In this document: one piece after another, positions 35,541-45,639 of the stretch
Numbering within the stretch: the stretch's first letter is position 1
Layout: the number at the start of each line of letters is the position of its first letter
Source: Lenzites betulinus
Lineage: Eukaryota; Basidiomycota; Agaricomycetes; Polyporales; Polyporaceae
Length of the DNA: 64,000 bases
Assembly: GCA_022264855.1 (NCBI GenBank)
Contig: JABYQU010000021.1
Span: forward strand, 62,001-126,000
Direction of reading: 5' to 3'
Notes under the pieces: generated by a model
What the model was told of the DNA's origin: nothing
Databases searched by the model: none
The model's input: only the letters and a program-made list of their open reading frames with translations
Position numbers and translations under genes: made by a program

Positions 35541-38038
35541 TCACGCAAAGTCGGCCTCCGTGACCAGCCGGATGTCCAGCGGGACCTGCGTAGTCTTCCC
35601 GTCCCCGTGCGGCTCGCGCACTACGGGGACCTGCAGGCCGTCCATGCGCCAGTAGATCTCCTTGCGCACGCCGTGCTCGTCCACGGCGGAAGGGAGGGAG
35701 AAGTGTATGTTCGTTACGAGGGTAGACAGGATCTGCTCTGGAAAGCGCAGGACACGGGTCAGGATGTGTAATTTGGAAGCACGAAGGAGAACTTACTGAT
35801 CTCCATCTCGGCGAACTTGAACCCGCTATGAGGAGACGGTCATATATTAGCAAGGCTGAGCGTGCATGATATAGAGAACACTTGGACTCACATGCACGCG
35901 CGGTTCCCGCCCAAGAACGTCATCCTGCAAGAATCATCTCAGTCAGCATCCAACCAACTTCAGACACGTCAGTGCACGCTCACATCCCACCATACACCCC
36001 CGGGTACTTCACCACACCCGCCTTGGCCCCTGCCCCCGCCCCGTCTCCCGACAACGCAACCGACTCGTCGCCGAACTCCATATCCGCGTTCTTCCCCGCG
36101 CCGACACGTTCCCCGGTCGCGGTGAGCCACCGCGCAGGGCGCCACTCGTCCGCGTCCTCGCCCCACACGCGCGGGTTGCGGTTCGAGCCGAGGATGGAGA
36201 TGATGACGTTCGTGCCCTTCGGCACGGGCACGGACGTCGCCTCCTCGCCCGACACGGAGCGCACGGGGTGCTGCAGCGGGAGGACGGTGTCCCTCGTTGC
36301 GCTACCGGCACGATGTGAGCCCGGGTACGACGTGTGCGTAAGGTCAACGTCAGAGAGGCTCACACTCGGTTCATCATGTTCGTGGGCGGGTGCAGACGCA
36401 GCGTCTCGCGCACGACTGCGTCCAGGAACGGCAGGTTGACGAGGATGTCGTACGGCAGGCTCACGCGCTTCCAGTCGTCCGCCGTTTCTGCGCCCGTGCC
36501 GAGTTGCGCTAGTTTGGTACGCCGGACCTCGCTGCGTAGCCGCGATTGAGCGCCGGTTTCACGCGCGAGGATGTGGAGCATCCGCGAGAGCGCAGACGTC
36601 GTCGTCTCTTGGCCCCCTAGTAGGAACGTACTGTGCGCAAGGCAGCGTTAATAACGACGGTGCATATGGAACACAAGGGGTTTTACTTGATCTGCCCGAT
36701 GAGTTCCTCATCTGTGAGACGTGCCTTCTCTTGTGATGACAAGTTAGCCCGCACTAGCATATGTTGTCAGCTTGGAAACGCTCTGACATAACCCTGCCCC
36801 ACATACGCATGATGCTCATTAGGTCGCCCGCGGAGTCCCCAGTGTCACCGAGTCGCTCGACTTCCGCCTTCTTCGAGGCAAATATGTCCATCGCCGAGCC
36901 ATGCATGATGCCCGCCATGCCACGCAGCTCGCGCAGAGCGGGGAACGGAAGCCAGTCGACCAGCTTGTTCCGCCAGTGTTGCGAGAACGTGCGCACCGCC
37001 CACGGCACGAAAGGACGAATGTACAACACCTTCATTCCGACGTGTCTGCAGTGCGTCAAGACGCGTGAGACACAGAGGATGGGCTGTACACTGGCACTTA
37101 CTGGACGGTTTGGAGGGTGTCGGTGTATGCGCTCGCTTTCGCGGCTTCTAGACAATCAAGCTGTGCCCCTAGGATTCCGCGCCCCACGTACTCTATGGTG
37201 CCTTTCGCGAGCCATGGATGAACATTGACCTCAGACGTTTCTGAATGGTACTAAGGTGAGAAAGTGTATATAGTGATAATATAGCGTCTTACTTCCGTCC
37301 GCGGGGAGACCTTGCTGGAGTCGTGCGACTAGCTCGTCAGCTATGGGCTGAATCTGGGGGAGAACCGAGCGGAGGTTGGCAAGCGAGAATACGGGGTTGA
37401 GCATTTTCCGCTGCTTCTTGTGCTGGTCGCCTGGAAATTCCCAATGTCAGTCAACACTACTCGGACGTACACGGCCCCAGATTGATACATACCGAGCGTC
37501 GAGATCAGCCCCTGACCGAAAAGAAGTTTATTTGTCCTAGCAATAAAAAGTCAGACACGGTTGGGCGTCTCTAAAAATGATGATACTGTGAACGAGGTGC
37601 TCACTCTATGAACATGTCTGTTTCCTCGAAGGAGTCTTGGTCCTTGACCAAAACATGGTGAAGCGCTAGAGGATCATACACCAGCAACTGTTCCGCCTGC
37701 ACATTCGAGTCAACATGCATAGTGGAAAAGGTCATATCGGAACTCACGCCAAGCATCCCATACACTTTGATAGCGCCGCCATATCGCTTGAATAGATCGA
37801 GGTTGTATTGCAGCCCATCCTTGAAAAGCCTATGGAAGTTTCCTGAAGAGATACTAAGTAACTTTAACGAATACAAGGCCACGCTGCAGGCACACTCACC
37901 TGTCAACCAGTGTTCCTTTATGGGACCAGCTACTGCAGCTAATGCAAGCGAACTTGGCGTGGGCTTCTTACGACCAATAGTCAACCTCCACACAGCAAAA
38001 ACACCCAAAACCGTGTAGAGGAGTGTAGAGAGAGACAT
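35541..38038 (-). CDS. cytochrome P450 monooxygenase in the peptide region
   Basis: Start 38038, MSLSTLLYTVLGVFAVWRLT (membrane anchor), about a dozen exons. Recognisable pieces in order are LFKRYGGAIKVYGMLG, LLVYDPLALHHVLVKDQDSF, TNKLLFGQGLISTLGDQHKK, NPVFSLANLRSV, GILGAQLDCLEAA, the I-helix LLGGQETTTSAL, the K-helix ETLRLHPP, the region WGEDADEWRPARW, and the haem loop FLGGNRACIGF. An intron (about 35892-35830) cuts the haem loop between the Cys and the Ile-Gly. TGA at 35541-35543 follows RLVTEADFA. All P450 landmarks are present. It sits between the right copy of the membrane-protein set and the second UstYa-type gene, fitting a tailoring oxidase role, though this is inferred from position. 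CYP family not assigned. Confidence 0.87.
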
Positions 38039-39117
38039 AGCGCAGCGCAGACAATCGGAGAGTCTGCTGGCGAGTTCTCAAAACTGAAGGCCAGGTAAGA
38101 CAACTGCACGCTATGATGATGGGAGGCGGTGGCCGCCTTGTGGTCGGCGCCCTGGACCCTGGATGAAGACCAATGCCGCTCACGGGTCACCGAATTTAAT
38201 GAGAAGGCACCTCTTGGGGATGTGAAATAACCCGAACGGTGCCAAACAATCTCGGCGGTAGAGGGGGTTAGATGCACGGTCAGATTAGCAGTGCATTTGC
38301 CATTGCAAGCTCGGGACGTCGACCACGCGCTCCGAATTGAAACCTAGATGATAGTTCCGCCGCCACCGTATCATGACATCCCGGATTCGCTCGGAAGTAC
38401 AGATTGAGAAGACTGCCGTTAAGAGAAACATCAACGACTGAGGTTCGTCTTATTGACACCGCCGGTGATACTGACAAGAAGGTAAGCTGAGTGTCGTCTC
38501 TGCAAGGAAGTACTACTTACGTAGTGACGGTATGCCAGAAAGTCACTTTGGCAGACAGACGCCCAAAAGTTGCTTCAAAGTTTGAACCTGTTTGGTAAGT
38601 AGAGGTAAGTTACCGCCGCCGGCAATAAGCGAACGTTGTATACTCGCTTCTTCAACAGAACACTCGAACCCCCGTATCAACTACCATGGCCACCAATATT
38701 TGCATCAGCTAAGCCTCCCCCTGTCCCTGAGCTAGAAATGAAGTAGGTTTTCAGGCCTCTAATAATTCGACACAGCGTTCAGTGAATATTAATCTGCTCA
38801 CCATCGGCGACACCTACCTGCGTGTACTGCGATAGCTCGCTGGTTCTTTTTGAGGTTGCTCGGTCTGCTCATGATGGTAAACTAGTTGATATGACCGAGA
38901 GCAACATTGTGAAGCGACGGGGATTCATCCCGAGTCCTTCCCCGTGCCCGTAGGACACATCGTTTCCCTATAGTACTGGATTCGCTATTGACTTCTTCGT
39001 GGGATCCATTCGCCGCCGCTCATATAGGACGTGCAAACTACATCGTAACAGCTCAACCGATTCTTTACGCTCATCGAGTTTACATCAAACCAGCTTCCTG
39101 TGTGCAACGATACAATC
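38039..39117. other. intergenic between divergent P450 and UstYa-type genes
   Basis: About 1.1 kb that must carry promoters for the minus-strand P450 (start 38038) and the plus-strand UstYa-type gene (start 39118). Such a shared control region would suit co-expression. No gene was seen. Confidence 0.45.
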
Positions 39118-39758
39118 ATGGGGTCGCAGTGGACGTTCGCCTGCTACTGGCTCACAGGCTTCACCGTCCTCAACATACTCTTCATCACCCACATATTCCT
39201 CACGCTGGAAGGGATACCCCCCGTGCCCGTCGTCTACTGTGCGTATGCCTGCCTAGACAGCTGCTACCAGCTCGTATGCTCACATAGCTCCTAGCATACG
39301 TCGGCGATGACTTCCCCACCGAGCTTCCTGGGGTGCGCCTCCCCGCCGTCGGACTCACCCTCGCGCCCCTCACGGAGTACTTCGCGACCGAAGCCGACGA
39401 CGAGTGGGCCACTGTGTTCCCCCCGCACGATGGTTTCACCGACCTCGGGCCCCATAACCGCACGTTCACGATCTCAATGACGCACCAAATGCATTGCCTC
39501 GACGTCTTCCGCGTCGCGTTCGCCACCGGGTCCCAGGAGTACGCGTACCACGTCGGGCATTGTTTGAGCTACATGCGCCAGAAGATCCTTTGCATTGCGG
39601 ACACGACGCTCGAGGCGGCCATTGTGGGCCTGGACGAGAGCGGGCAGCTGGGGTATGGGTCGACGGGGTATGGGTCAGTGCATCGGTGTAAGGATTGGAC
39701 GGAGCTCCGGCGATACCTTGCGGACCGCCCCCCTCTTCCCCCTAACGAGAAGCTGTAA
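39118..39758 (+). CDS. UstYa-family (DUF3328) oxidase homologue 2
   Basis: About 194 residues. Exon 1 (39118-39238) gives MGSQWTFACYWLTGFTVLNI and the membrane helix. A 56-nt intron (39239-39294) leads into SYVGDDFPTELPGVRL. Motifs: HQMHCLDVFR and HVGHCLSYMR, followed by CIADTTLE. The C-terminus is GYGSVHRCKDWTELRRYLAD. The intron phase and the position match homologue 1 exactly, so both descend from one gene, but they are clearly diverged (about half identical). The expected activity is oxidative modification of a secreted peptide in the secretory lumen. The peptide tandem array starts only 0.8 kb downstream on the same strand. Confidence 0.86.
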
Positions 39759-40464
39759 ATGTTACTATTCCTGCTTAGCCGAGACTCTTCATATTGTATC
39801 AGCAGTACGAATCTGCGAACTTACGATGTTCATACTTTCTACTTCAGATGGGCACCAGGGCAAGTTAGGCCCCTGGGACTCAAGAATACGCCGAATTGAA
39901 TGGCTTGCATGGGTACGACTGAGTTATACGTGGGTGGCCGCGTGAGCAGCTTCGCACTGGCATGAGCAACACAGATAGAAATGACATACCGAGATGGGCG
40001 TTGGCTGAGATTGGGAATCGAGGGCCGAGGCCAGTAGAGCGGCTCAAAGGAGCACTGCCGCCGCGTAGCTGCTTTTCCGTAGTTGAGCATACTGGAAGCA
40101 TAGACGAGGTCACCAGGCCAGACACCTGTCATTGGAGGTGTTCAAGATTGCACTCTGTTGCACGCAAGGACCGGCCCACATCCGCTTTACGGCTACATGC
40201 AATCTTCGGGTGGTGTAGTACGCCTTCGGGGACTTGTTCTAGGCCCAGGAGTTGTGCATCAGGGTATAGGACCAGCGAAAGCCGATCTAGCGCCGTTGGG
40301 ACCGTGGATGTCGGCTCCACGATGCAGCGGGCTGTATGACATAACGTCGGTGGGCTTTCAGATAGCAGGGGGCATGACCATTCTACTCAAGTTCGAAGGT
40401 ATCATGAAGCAGCGTCGATGTCTGTCACGATAAGGAGATAATGCCTGGACCGGAGGTAGATAGT
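39759..40464. other. spacer before the peptide array, no gene seen
   Basis: Short unsupported frames only. It contains the 3' flank of the UstYa-type gene and the promoter of peptide C. Confidence 0.4.
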
Positions 40465-40491
40465 GTATATTCAGTGTATGTATACTCACCG
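40465..40491 (+). promoter_or_regulatory. TATA box and CTCACCG element, peptide C
   Basis: GTATATT at 40465-40471 and CTCACCG at 40485-40491, about 55-80 nt before the ATG. The same pair precedes peptides D, E and F at similar spacing. Confidence 0.5.
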
Positions 40492-40545
40492 GAGTCTACT
40501 CAGGCTCTGACTCGACGCCCGTTTCTCAAAGTCTTCAAAGTCAGG

Positions 40546-40745
40546 ATGCCGCTCAGCATCTCCTTCGTCGTGCAGCTCTTCGTCGCATTTTTGGCTGTTG
40601 TCGACGCCGTCCCATCTCTCCCTGACACTCCTGGATCGGACTCTAAATTCTGGAAGGGGTATGCACATGAGACGATCGAAGGTGTGTCTGTTTGCTACGT
40701 GTCGAGCCGCATACGAGCATCAGCTAACATGGCATGGAAGAATGA
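40546..40745 (+). CDS. small secreted peptide C
   Basis: Shortest member, 46 residues. MPLSISFVVQLFVAFLAVVD is the signal peptide, with cleavage likely before VPSLP; an upstream in-frame ATG at 40441 lies before the TATA box and is disfavoured. The mature part of about 25 residues ends KFWKGYAHETIE. The intron 40682-40740 (GTGTGT...TGGAAG) leaves AA+TGA, so the last residue is Glu. The motif W-x-G-x-x-H-x-x-I is intact. The stretch F-W-K-G-Y is the most aromatic core of the six. No Cys and no Kex2 site are present. Confidence 0.65.
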
Positions 40746-41564
40746 TTGGACAGTGACACGCACCATGATCTTCGCATAGTACGTCGAACTAGGTCTAGCC
40801 CTTTGTGCGCTTCGTAACGCTTGAGTCTGATATTGTCGCAAGAGCAGGGAGGGGAACCAATAGGCTCATCATATCTGTATGATTGTACCAGACTCTGCCA
40901 GGAATCATCAGACCGGGTTGTTCACTTACGACGCGTGATAGTATATAACGCGGCTACATCCTGCAAAAAACTTCAGTGGAAATCAACGTAAGATCGCAAC
41001 GCCTGTGTATACATGGGTTGGTGATCTAGGTTCAGAAGGCGGACTCACCTGGGCGCCGAGGCTGCGTTTGACTCTTGAGATGCAATGCCAACTTCATCGA
41101 TGCGGGCCGCACTCAGGAGGGAAGCATGCCATAGAGTCTCGCGCAGAGCTACCTTGGCAATGAAGTGCGCAAGATGAGCGAATCGGCTTCGTCCGCAACT
41201 CGTCTGTTTGCACTGAGTTCGATATGAGCTACACGTAATCGAAGCAAAATGGGAGGCAGTGGGTTCCCCCACCCTGGACCGTGTTGTGATGTATATTCGA
41301 AACAAGGACGTCCGGCGACTTCGGGAGCATCTACGGGCTTTGAAACGGTGACACCCCCCTAGAAGCACTCACCTCTCGTCAGACGTTTGTCGGCTTTGAG
41401 CGCACCAATTATGCCTGTCGGCCTTTTCAGGGTATAGCTCAGCTTGTAGATAAGCTTCCTTTAATGAGGCAAGACGTGGCCGGTCACCCGAAGACCCTCT
41501 ACGTGTGGCATCGATGTCTGCCATAATGAGGGGATAGTTCTGACATTAGCCTGTCAGTAGTGCT
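40746..41564. other. spacer between peptide genes C and D
   Basis: No gene seen. A minus-strand open frame (41045-41368) lacks any motif. The sequence just after the stop of C resembles the 3' flank of the other array members (cgcac..t..atggt pattern). Confidence 0.4.
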
Positions 41565-41588
41565 GTATATATGCATCCATGCTCACCG
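41565..41588 (+). promoter_or_regulatory. TATA box and CTCACCG element, peptide D
   Basis: GTATATATG at 41565-41573 and CTCACCG at 41582-41588. The transcript probably starts near the CTCACCG, so the ATG at 41627 is preferred over the in-frame ATG at 41579. Confidence 0.5.
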
Positions 41589-41626
41589 GCCGACTCAACT
41601 CCGTTTCGCTGGTTTTGCCAAACAAG

Positions 41627-41835
41627 ATGCTGCTCAACATCTCCTCCATCACGCTTCTGTTCCTCACATTCTATACTGTGGTTCAAACTGCCCCACCATC
41701 GACCGCCACGTTTCATGTGGACGTACCGTCCAGCAGCGGTGGGATCTGGGAAGGACATTTACACGCAAAGATTAACCGTGCGTGTGGCTACAAGTGGCCC
41801 TGTATATGGCTGTCAGCTAACATATCACAGAATGA
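41627..41835 (+). CDS. small secreted peptide D
   Basis: 51 residues. The signal peptide MLLNISSITLLFLTFYTVVQ is followed by TAPP. The mature region is distinct from the others (TATFHVDVPSSSGG) up to the shared end GIWEGHLHAKIN. The intron 41778-41830 (GTGCGT...TCACAG) is phase 1 and leaves AA+TGA, making the last codon CAA (Gln). The motif W-x-G-x-x-H-x-x-I is intact. It lies 0.8 kb downstream of peptide C, same strand, with its own promoter. Confidence 0.65.
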
Positions 41836-42717
41836 ACGATAAAGAATTACGCGCACACTTGCATGGTTCGTCGGCCAGCATCCTCTGTTCACTCCACGAG
41901 ATCCGAGGCTGATCCATTGCACAGCAAGCAACGGAGAAGCGGTGGCGATTCCTGTTCACCAAGTAGGCGGCTTTCCCTGAGCAAAGCGGAGGCATTAGTA
42001 TATCGAGCTTGATGTATGCGAGAGCGGATGCGCTGCTAGCCTAAACCAATACTCCGGGTTGTCTGAATGCACTACAACCTTCGGATGGAGGTCAACATTA
42101 TGTGAGTGCTTTGAAAGCAGCCTGTGTACGGGGAAGGACGCCCTGAGTTCTCGTACACCAACCTTCGTATCCGATTGATAGGTGTCCGTTCACTGGAAGG
42201 AAGTCAAAGGCTGTGAGATAAGGCCTGTAAAAGGGTTTGCAACTGAGACGGCTGAAACAGCTTCGACTCACAGGATGTACGACTGCTGCGATGGTCGGCG
42301 GAAGATATTGGCTGCGAAAAGGAAGTACGGCGACGTCGGAATCAGAGCATATTATGTTCTGTCGTGCCTGTGATGCTTGCCGCTTTATAAGTATAATGCA
42401 CTGCTCAGCAAGGTAAGTGGGCCCTGTCGCAGAGTTGACATCTGGTATCACATGGGTACGTCTGCTAATGCGAGCAGATGTTTACTACTTCTCCGGCGAT
42501 AGGGACGGTCTTGAGCTGTACCTTGTGCCTCTGTCCGCAGAGCTATACTGCGGAGTGTTTTGGCCAAATCCAGATATCATGGACTAGACGATGGCAAATG
42601 CACGCAGCCCGCCACTCGAGGAGGTACGCCACTCCGAGTTCGCCGCTTCGAGAAGAGCTCTCTGGTCATGGTTCTACGTCTTCCCTGATATTAGCAGAAC
42701 GCAGGGGTGAACCTGCC
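41836..42717. other. spacer between peptide genes D and E
   Basis: No gene seen. Near 42690-42710 the words agaacgcaggggtga and cctgc match the region upstream of gene F (about 43570-43590), so the E and F units are duplicated together with their promoters. Confidence 0.45.
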
Positions 42718-42741
42718 GTATATATGAACCTATGCTCACCG
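42718..42741 (+). promoter_or_regulatory. TATA box and CTCACCG element, peptide E
   Basis: GTATATATG starting at 42718 and CTCACCG at 42735-42741, about 76 nt and 55 nt before the ATG. Confidence 0.52.
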
Positions 42742-42793
42742 AGGGGCAACTGAACATTGGACTCGTTCACCTCCTAAGTTCATAGAGGACACA

Positions 42794-43011
42794 ATGCCGC
42801 GCATTAACGTATCCTTCGTTGTCTTGCTCGTCATCGCATTCATGGTGGCTGTCAACGCCGTCCCTCCTCCATCGCCCGCAGTCAAATCGGACAAACCGGA
42901 CACAGGATCCAAGCTACGGCCGCTCTGGAGGGGGTTTGCACACGTGAAAATCAAAGGTGCGTGTGCGACGAGTCGCCGTATACAGCTTTCGGTTAACACG
43001 TCATAGAGTGA
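42794..43011 (+). CDS. small secreted peptide E
   Basis: 55 residues. The signal peptide MPRINVSFVVLLVIAFMVAV is followed by NAVPPPS. The mature part has a charged middle (AVKSDKPDTGSKLR) and the shared end PLWRGFAHVKIK. The intron 42957-43006 (GTGCGT...CATAG) is phase 1 and leaves AG+TGA, so the last codon is GAG (Glu). Motif intact. Confidence 0.67.
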
Positions 43012-43593
43012 GAGATAGGCAATACGCGCACCTCTGTATGGTATGTCGACCAACGCTCTCTATGCATCCAACAACTCTGTGGCTGAGGTGACCATGCGGC
43101 TAGTGGGAGGCCATACATAGTGTCAGGCCAATATATCTCTAGTGATGGTAGTTTGATTAGTTCGATGTAAAGCGTGTCACAGTAAATGCATACCGCTTAT
43201 GCCGCCCCTCGTAGCCCCTCGTAGCCCTCGCGAGACCCAAATCTGACATCACGCTCTAGGTTCTCGTAGATAATTAATCTGCATATGTATGCAATAGATG
43301 TCCGCCTATGAGGCCAAACAGGCGGCATCATTGCTGCCAGAGTCGGCCGACGATATTGACTATGATCAAGGTATTTCACTGCCCAGCCTGGTTGGTCGGC
43401 CCAAGTCAGAGGCAGCTTCGGGAGTGTGTATTGCATCCTGGTTTTCCAGACTCCGCAATACGCAGTGTTGTGAGCGCATTCAGATGGGCCACCGTACGAT
43501 AGCAGTGAAACGTAGCCGGTTCAGTCGAGAATATCCTTGCGCATGACTCAATGTGTCTTCTGGTAATAGAAGAACGCAGGTGTGAGCCTGCGG
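43012..43593. other. spacer between peptide genes E and F
   Basis: No gene seen. The segment just after the E stop (43020-43065) resembles the one after the F stop (43890-43930), so 3' flanks are also duplicated. Confidence 0.42.
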
Positions 43594-43616
43594 TATATAA
43601 GCCTCCACACTCACCG
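43594..43616 (+). promoter_or_regulatory. TATA box and CTCACCG element, peptide F
   Basis: TATATAA at 43594-43600 and CTCACCG at 43610-43616, spaced as in units C-E. Confidence 0.55.
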
Positions 43617-43665
43617 AAAGGCCACAAACCAACTCTTCAAATCTCCCATGTCCATCCGAGCCAGG

Positions 43666-43876
43666 ATGTCGCTTATCGCCTCTTTCATCGTGTTGCTGGT
43701 TCTCGCACCCTGGGTCGCTGTCAACGCCGCCCCAGGTTCCTTAGCGTCTCTTGAGTTGGACGAACAGTCCACTCCACCAAAGTTCAGCCCTCTTTGGAAG
43801 GGGGATACGCACATGAAAATTGAAGGTGGGTGTGCTACGAGCATATGTGGATATGGTTTAACATTTCGCAGAGTGA
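43666..43876 (+). CDS. small secreted peptide F
   Basis: 54 residues from ATG 43666 (MSLIASFIVLLVLAPWVAVN); an in-frame ATG at 43648 would add six residues and spoil the signal peptide start. The mature part after NAAP reads GSLASLELDEQSTPP, then the shared end SPLWKGDTHMKIE. The intron 43826-43871 (GTGGGT...CGCAG, 46 nt) leaves AG+TGA for a final Glu. Motif intact. It is the last member of the array. Confidence 0.67.
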
Positions 43877-44308
43877 AAGATGGGCAAAGAACGCACCTTC
43901 GAATGGTATGTCAACCATCGTTCACATACGTAGCAGAGCTCCAAGTTGAGAACATCATACAGCTCGCGGGGGAAGTCAGATAGCTCCCTAGTGACTCCGA
44001 TGAGCAAGTGGATAGATAGCGGAACGCTGTTGGAAGCCAATGATCCGTTTTATAACACGTTCCAGTAGAGTATACCGAAGTCCTCTTAGTTATTGACTGT
44101 GCATGCAGTACTGCTGGACCGCGCGTACGGTGTCAGTAAAATGATCGGCATAGACGGAGACACCGAACAATCATCATCGTTGGTGCAAAGTGTACTGCAC
44201 GCCCTGGTGTCTTGGGATTTCGGAGGGGAAAGGCCGCAGGCGAATAGTGCATTAGTGAAGATAGTACTGTGTATCGTGAAAGCGGCTAGCCACTCTACCG
44301 ATGGCTGG

Positions 44309-45280
44309 TCACGAATGCAGGGGAACAATCCGCCGGCCCCGGTCCCGTTCAATATCCATGACCGACCGCATCTCTCTACCCTTCTCCATCGTCCGACCCT
44401 GCCCGCCGATACCGTCGCCCATGAGCGCCGGCATATGTCCAGGGAGGAGCATGCGCACGACCGCCTTCATGACGTGATACGGGTTCCTGCTCCCCCACAC
44501 CTTCGCGCTCGCGTCCTTGATGCCCGCGACCTTGAAGACCTCGTGGATGATCGGGTTCGTCGCCAGCCCGAAACCAACGGGGCGCGGGCGGAGGACGATG
44601 CGCGTCGAGCCGAACTTGTTGTCCATCTCCGTCCAGATGGTGCGGTCCTCGAACCGTTCGATGTAGTCCATGTTGCGGACTGCCTGCGGGAACGCCTTGT
44701 TGACCGCGCTCATGTAGTCGAGACCCTTGCCCTCTCCCAGGCCGATGAGACCCTTCCCGTTGCCGACGACGATGAGGATGGAGTAGCGCTCGATCTTGCC
44801 CTTGCCCGTCTGCTGCTTGACCCACCGCACGTACTGCGCGCGGTAGAGCCTCTGAAGCTGGTTCGAGGGGATGGGAAGGAACTTGATGGGCTTCATGGCG
44901 TCCGCCGAGCTCTCGACCTCGTCCACGATGAACTTCTCGCCGCTCAGCTTGTCCTCCTTCTCCTGCATCTCGCGCGCAAGACGGAATATGGAGGGGTTGT
45001 TCCGGACGACGACGGTGTTGGCGAAGGGGGAGTGCTTATTGGGAGGGAACGTCTTGCTGTCGTGCGTGTCGAGCAAGGGATCATGCTGCATGAAGTCGGG
45101 GAGGTACCGGCTGTGGTGCATGGCCTGTGCGAATTCCTTCTGCAGGTCCGCAGGCACGTCTTTCTTGGATGGTCCTGCAGGCGTAGAGTACTGACGGAAC
45201 GAACGACTGGCAGGGGCGAATCGGTGACATGATTGACGCGAGCTGGTCGTCAGTGTGGCGCGTGCCACACTCGTGCTCAT
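44309..45280 (-). CDS. MRPS5: mitochondrial small-subunit ribosomal protein uS5m
   Basis: 323 residues in one exon. The N-terminus MSTSVARATLTTSSRQSCHR and the RSFRQYST region look like a mitochondrial presequence. The S5 dsRNA-binding-like domain and C-terminal domain are seen in IERYSILIVVGNGKGLIGLG, GKGLDYMSAVNKAF, RIVLRPRPVGFGLATNP, DASAKVWGSRNPYHVMKAV. The protein belongs to the mitoribosomal 30S-like subunit and contributes to decoding accuracy. The gene is divergent from the PITH-domain gene (start 45640), with about 360 nt between, and marks the return to conserved housekeeping sequence after the peptide array. Confidence 0.95.
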   Translation of the reverse strand: MSTSVARATLTTSSRQSCHRFAPASRSFRQYSTPAGPSKKDVPADLQKEFAQAMHHSRYLPDFMQHDPLLDTHDSKTFPPNKHSPFANTVVVRNNPSIFRLAREMQEKEDKLSGEKFIVDEVESSADAMKPIKFLPIPSNQLQRLYRAQYVRWVKQQTGKGKIERYSILIVVGNGKGLIGLGEGKGLDYMSAVNKAFPQAVRNMDYIERFEDRTIWTEMDNKFGSTRIVLRPRPVGFGLATNPIIHEVFKVAGIKDASAKVWGSRNPYHVMKAVVRMLLPGHMPALMGDGIGGQGRTMEKGREMRSVMDIERDRGRRIVPLHS

Positions 45281-45639
45281 CGTGTAGAGCGTTTTGTCGC
45301 CGAGCAGAACGGCGGGAGAGGGTGCGAGAGGAAGAACAGAGCGAACACGCCGCCAGCTCTCGACGTTTTCATTAAGCGCCCATCACATTGCGCGCGTCTT
45401 CCAAATATTGATGTCTCCTTCAACTTGTTCAAGCTGTTCTAACCTTGATATGCGTAGACTAGTGCCACAAAGAAGCCGTACTAGTGATTACGTGTACTAG
45501 TAGGTATAAGTACTGTAGTAAGTACTGTCCATAACAGTACAGGGTCGACGCGTACCCCCCGCGGCACTGTTCGTAATCTATCTCAAGGTTCTTGCCCTCT
45601 TACCACAACTAGCTCCGGACGAGCATCTCACCGAAGGGG

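Noticed and set aside
40546..43876. Idea that the small peptides are fungal mating pheromones
   Set aside because: Basidiomycete pheromone precursors end in a CaaX box and lack signal peptides; these have signal peptides, no C-terminal Cys and end in IEE, INQ or similar. No STE3 receptor was recognised.
44093..45232. 379-codon plus-strand open frame
   Set aside because: Antisense to the single-exon uS5m gene, which is strongly supported.
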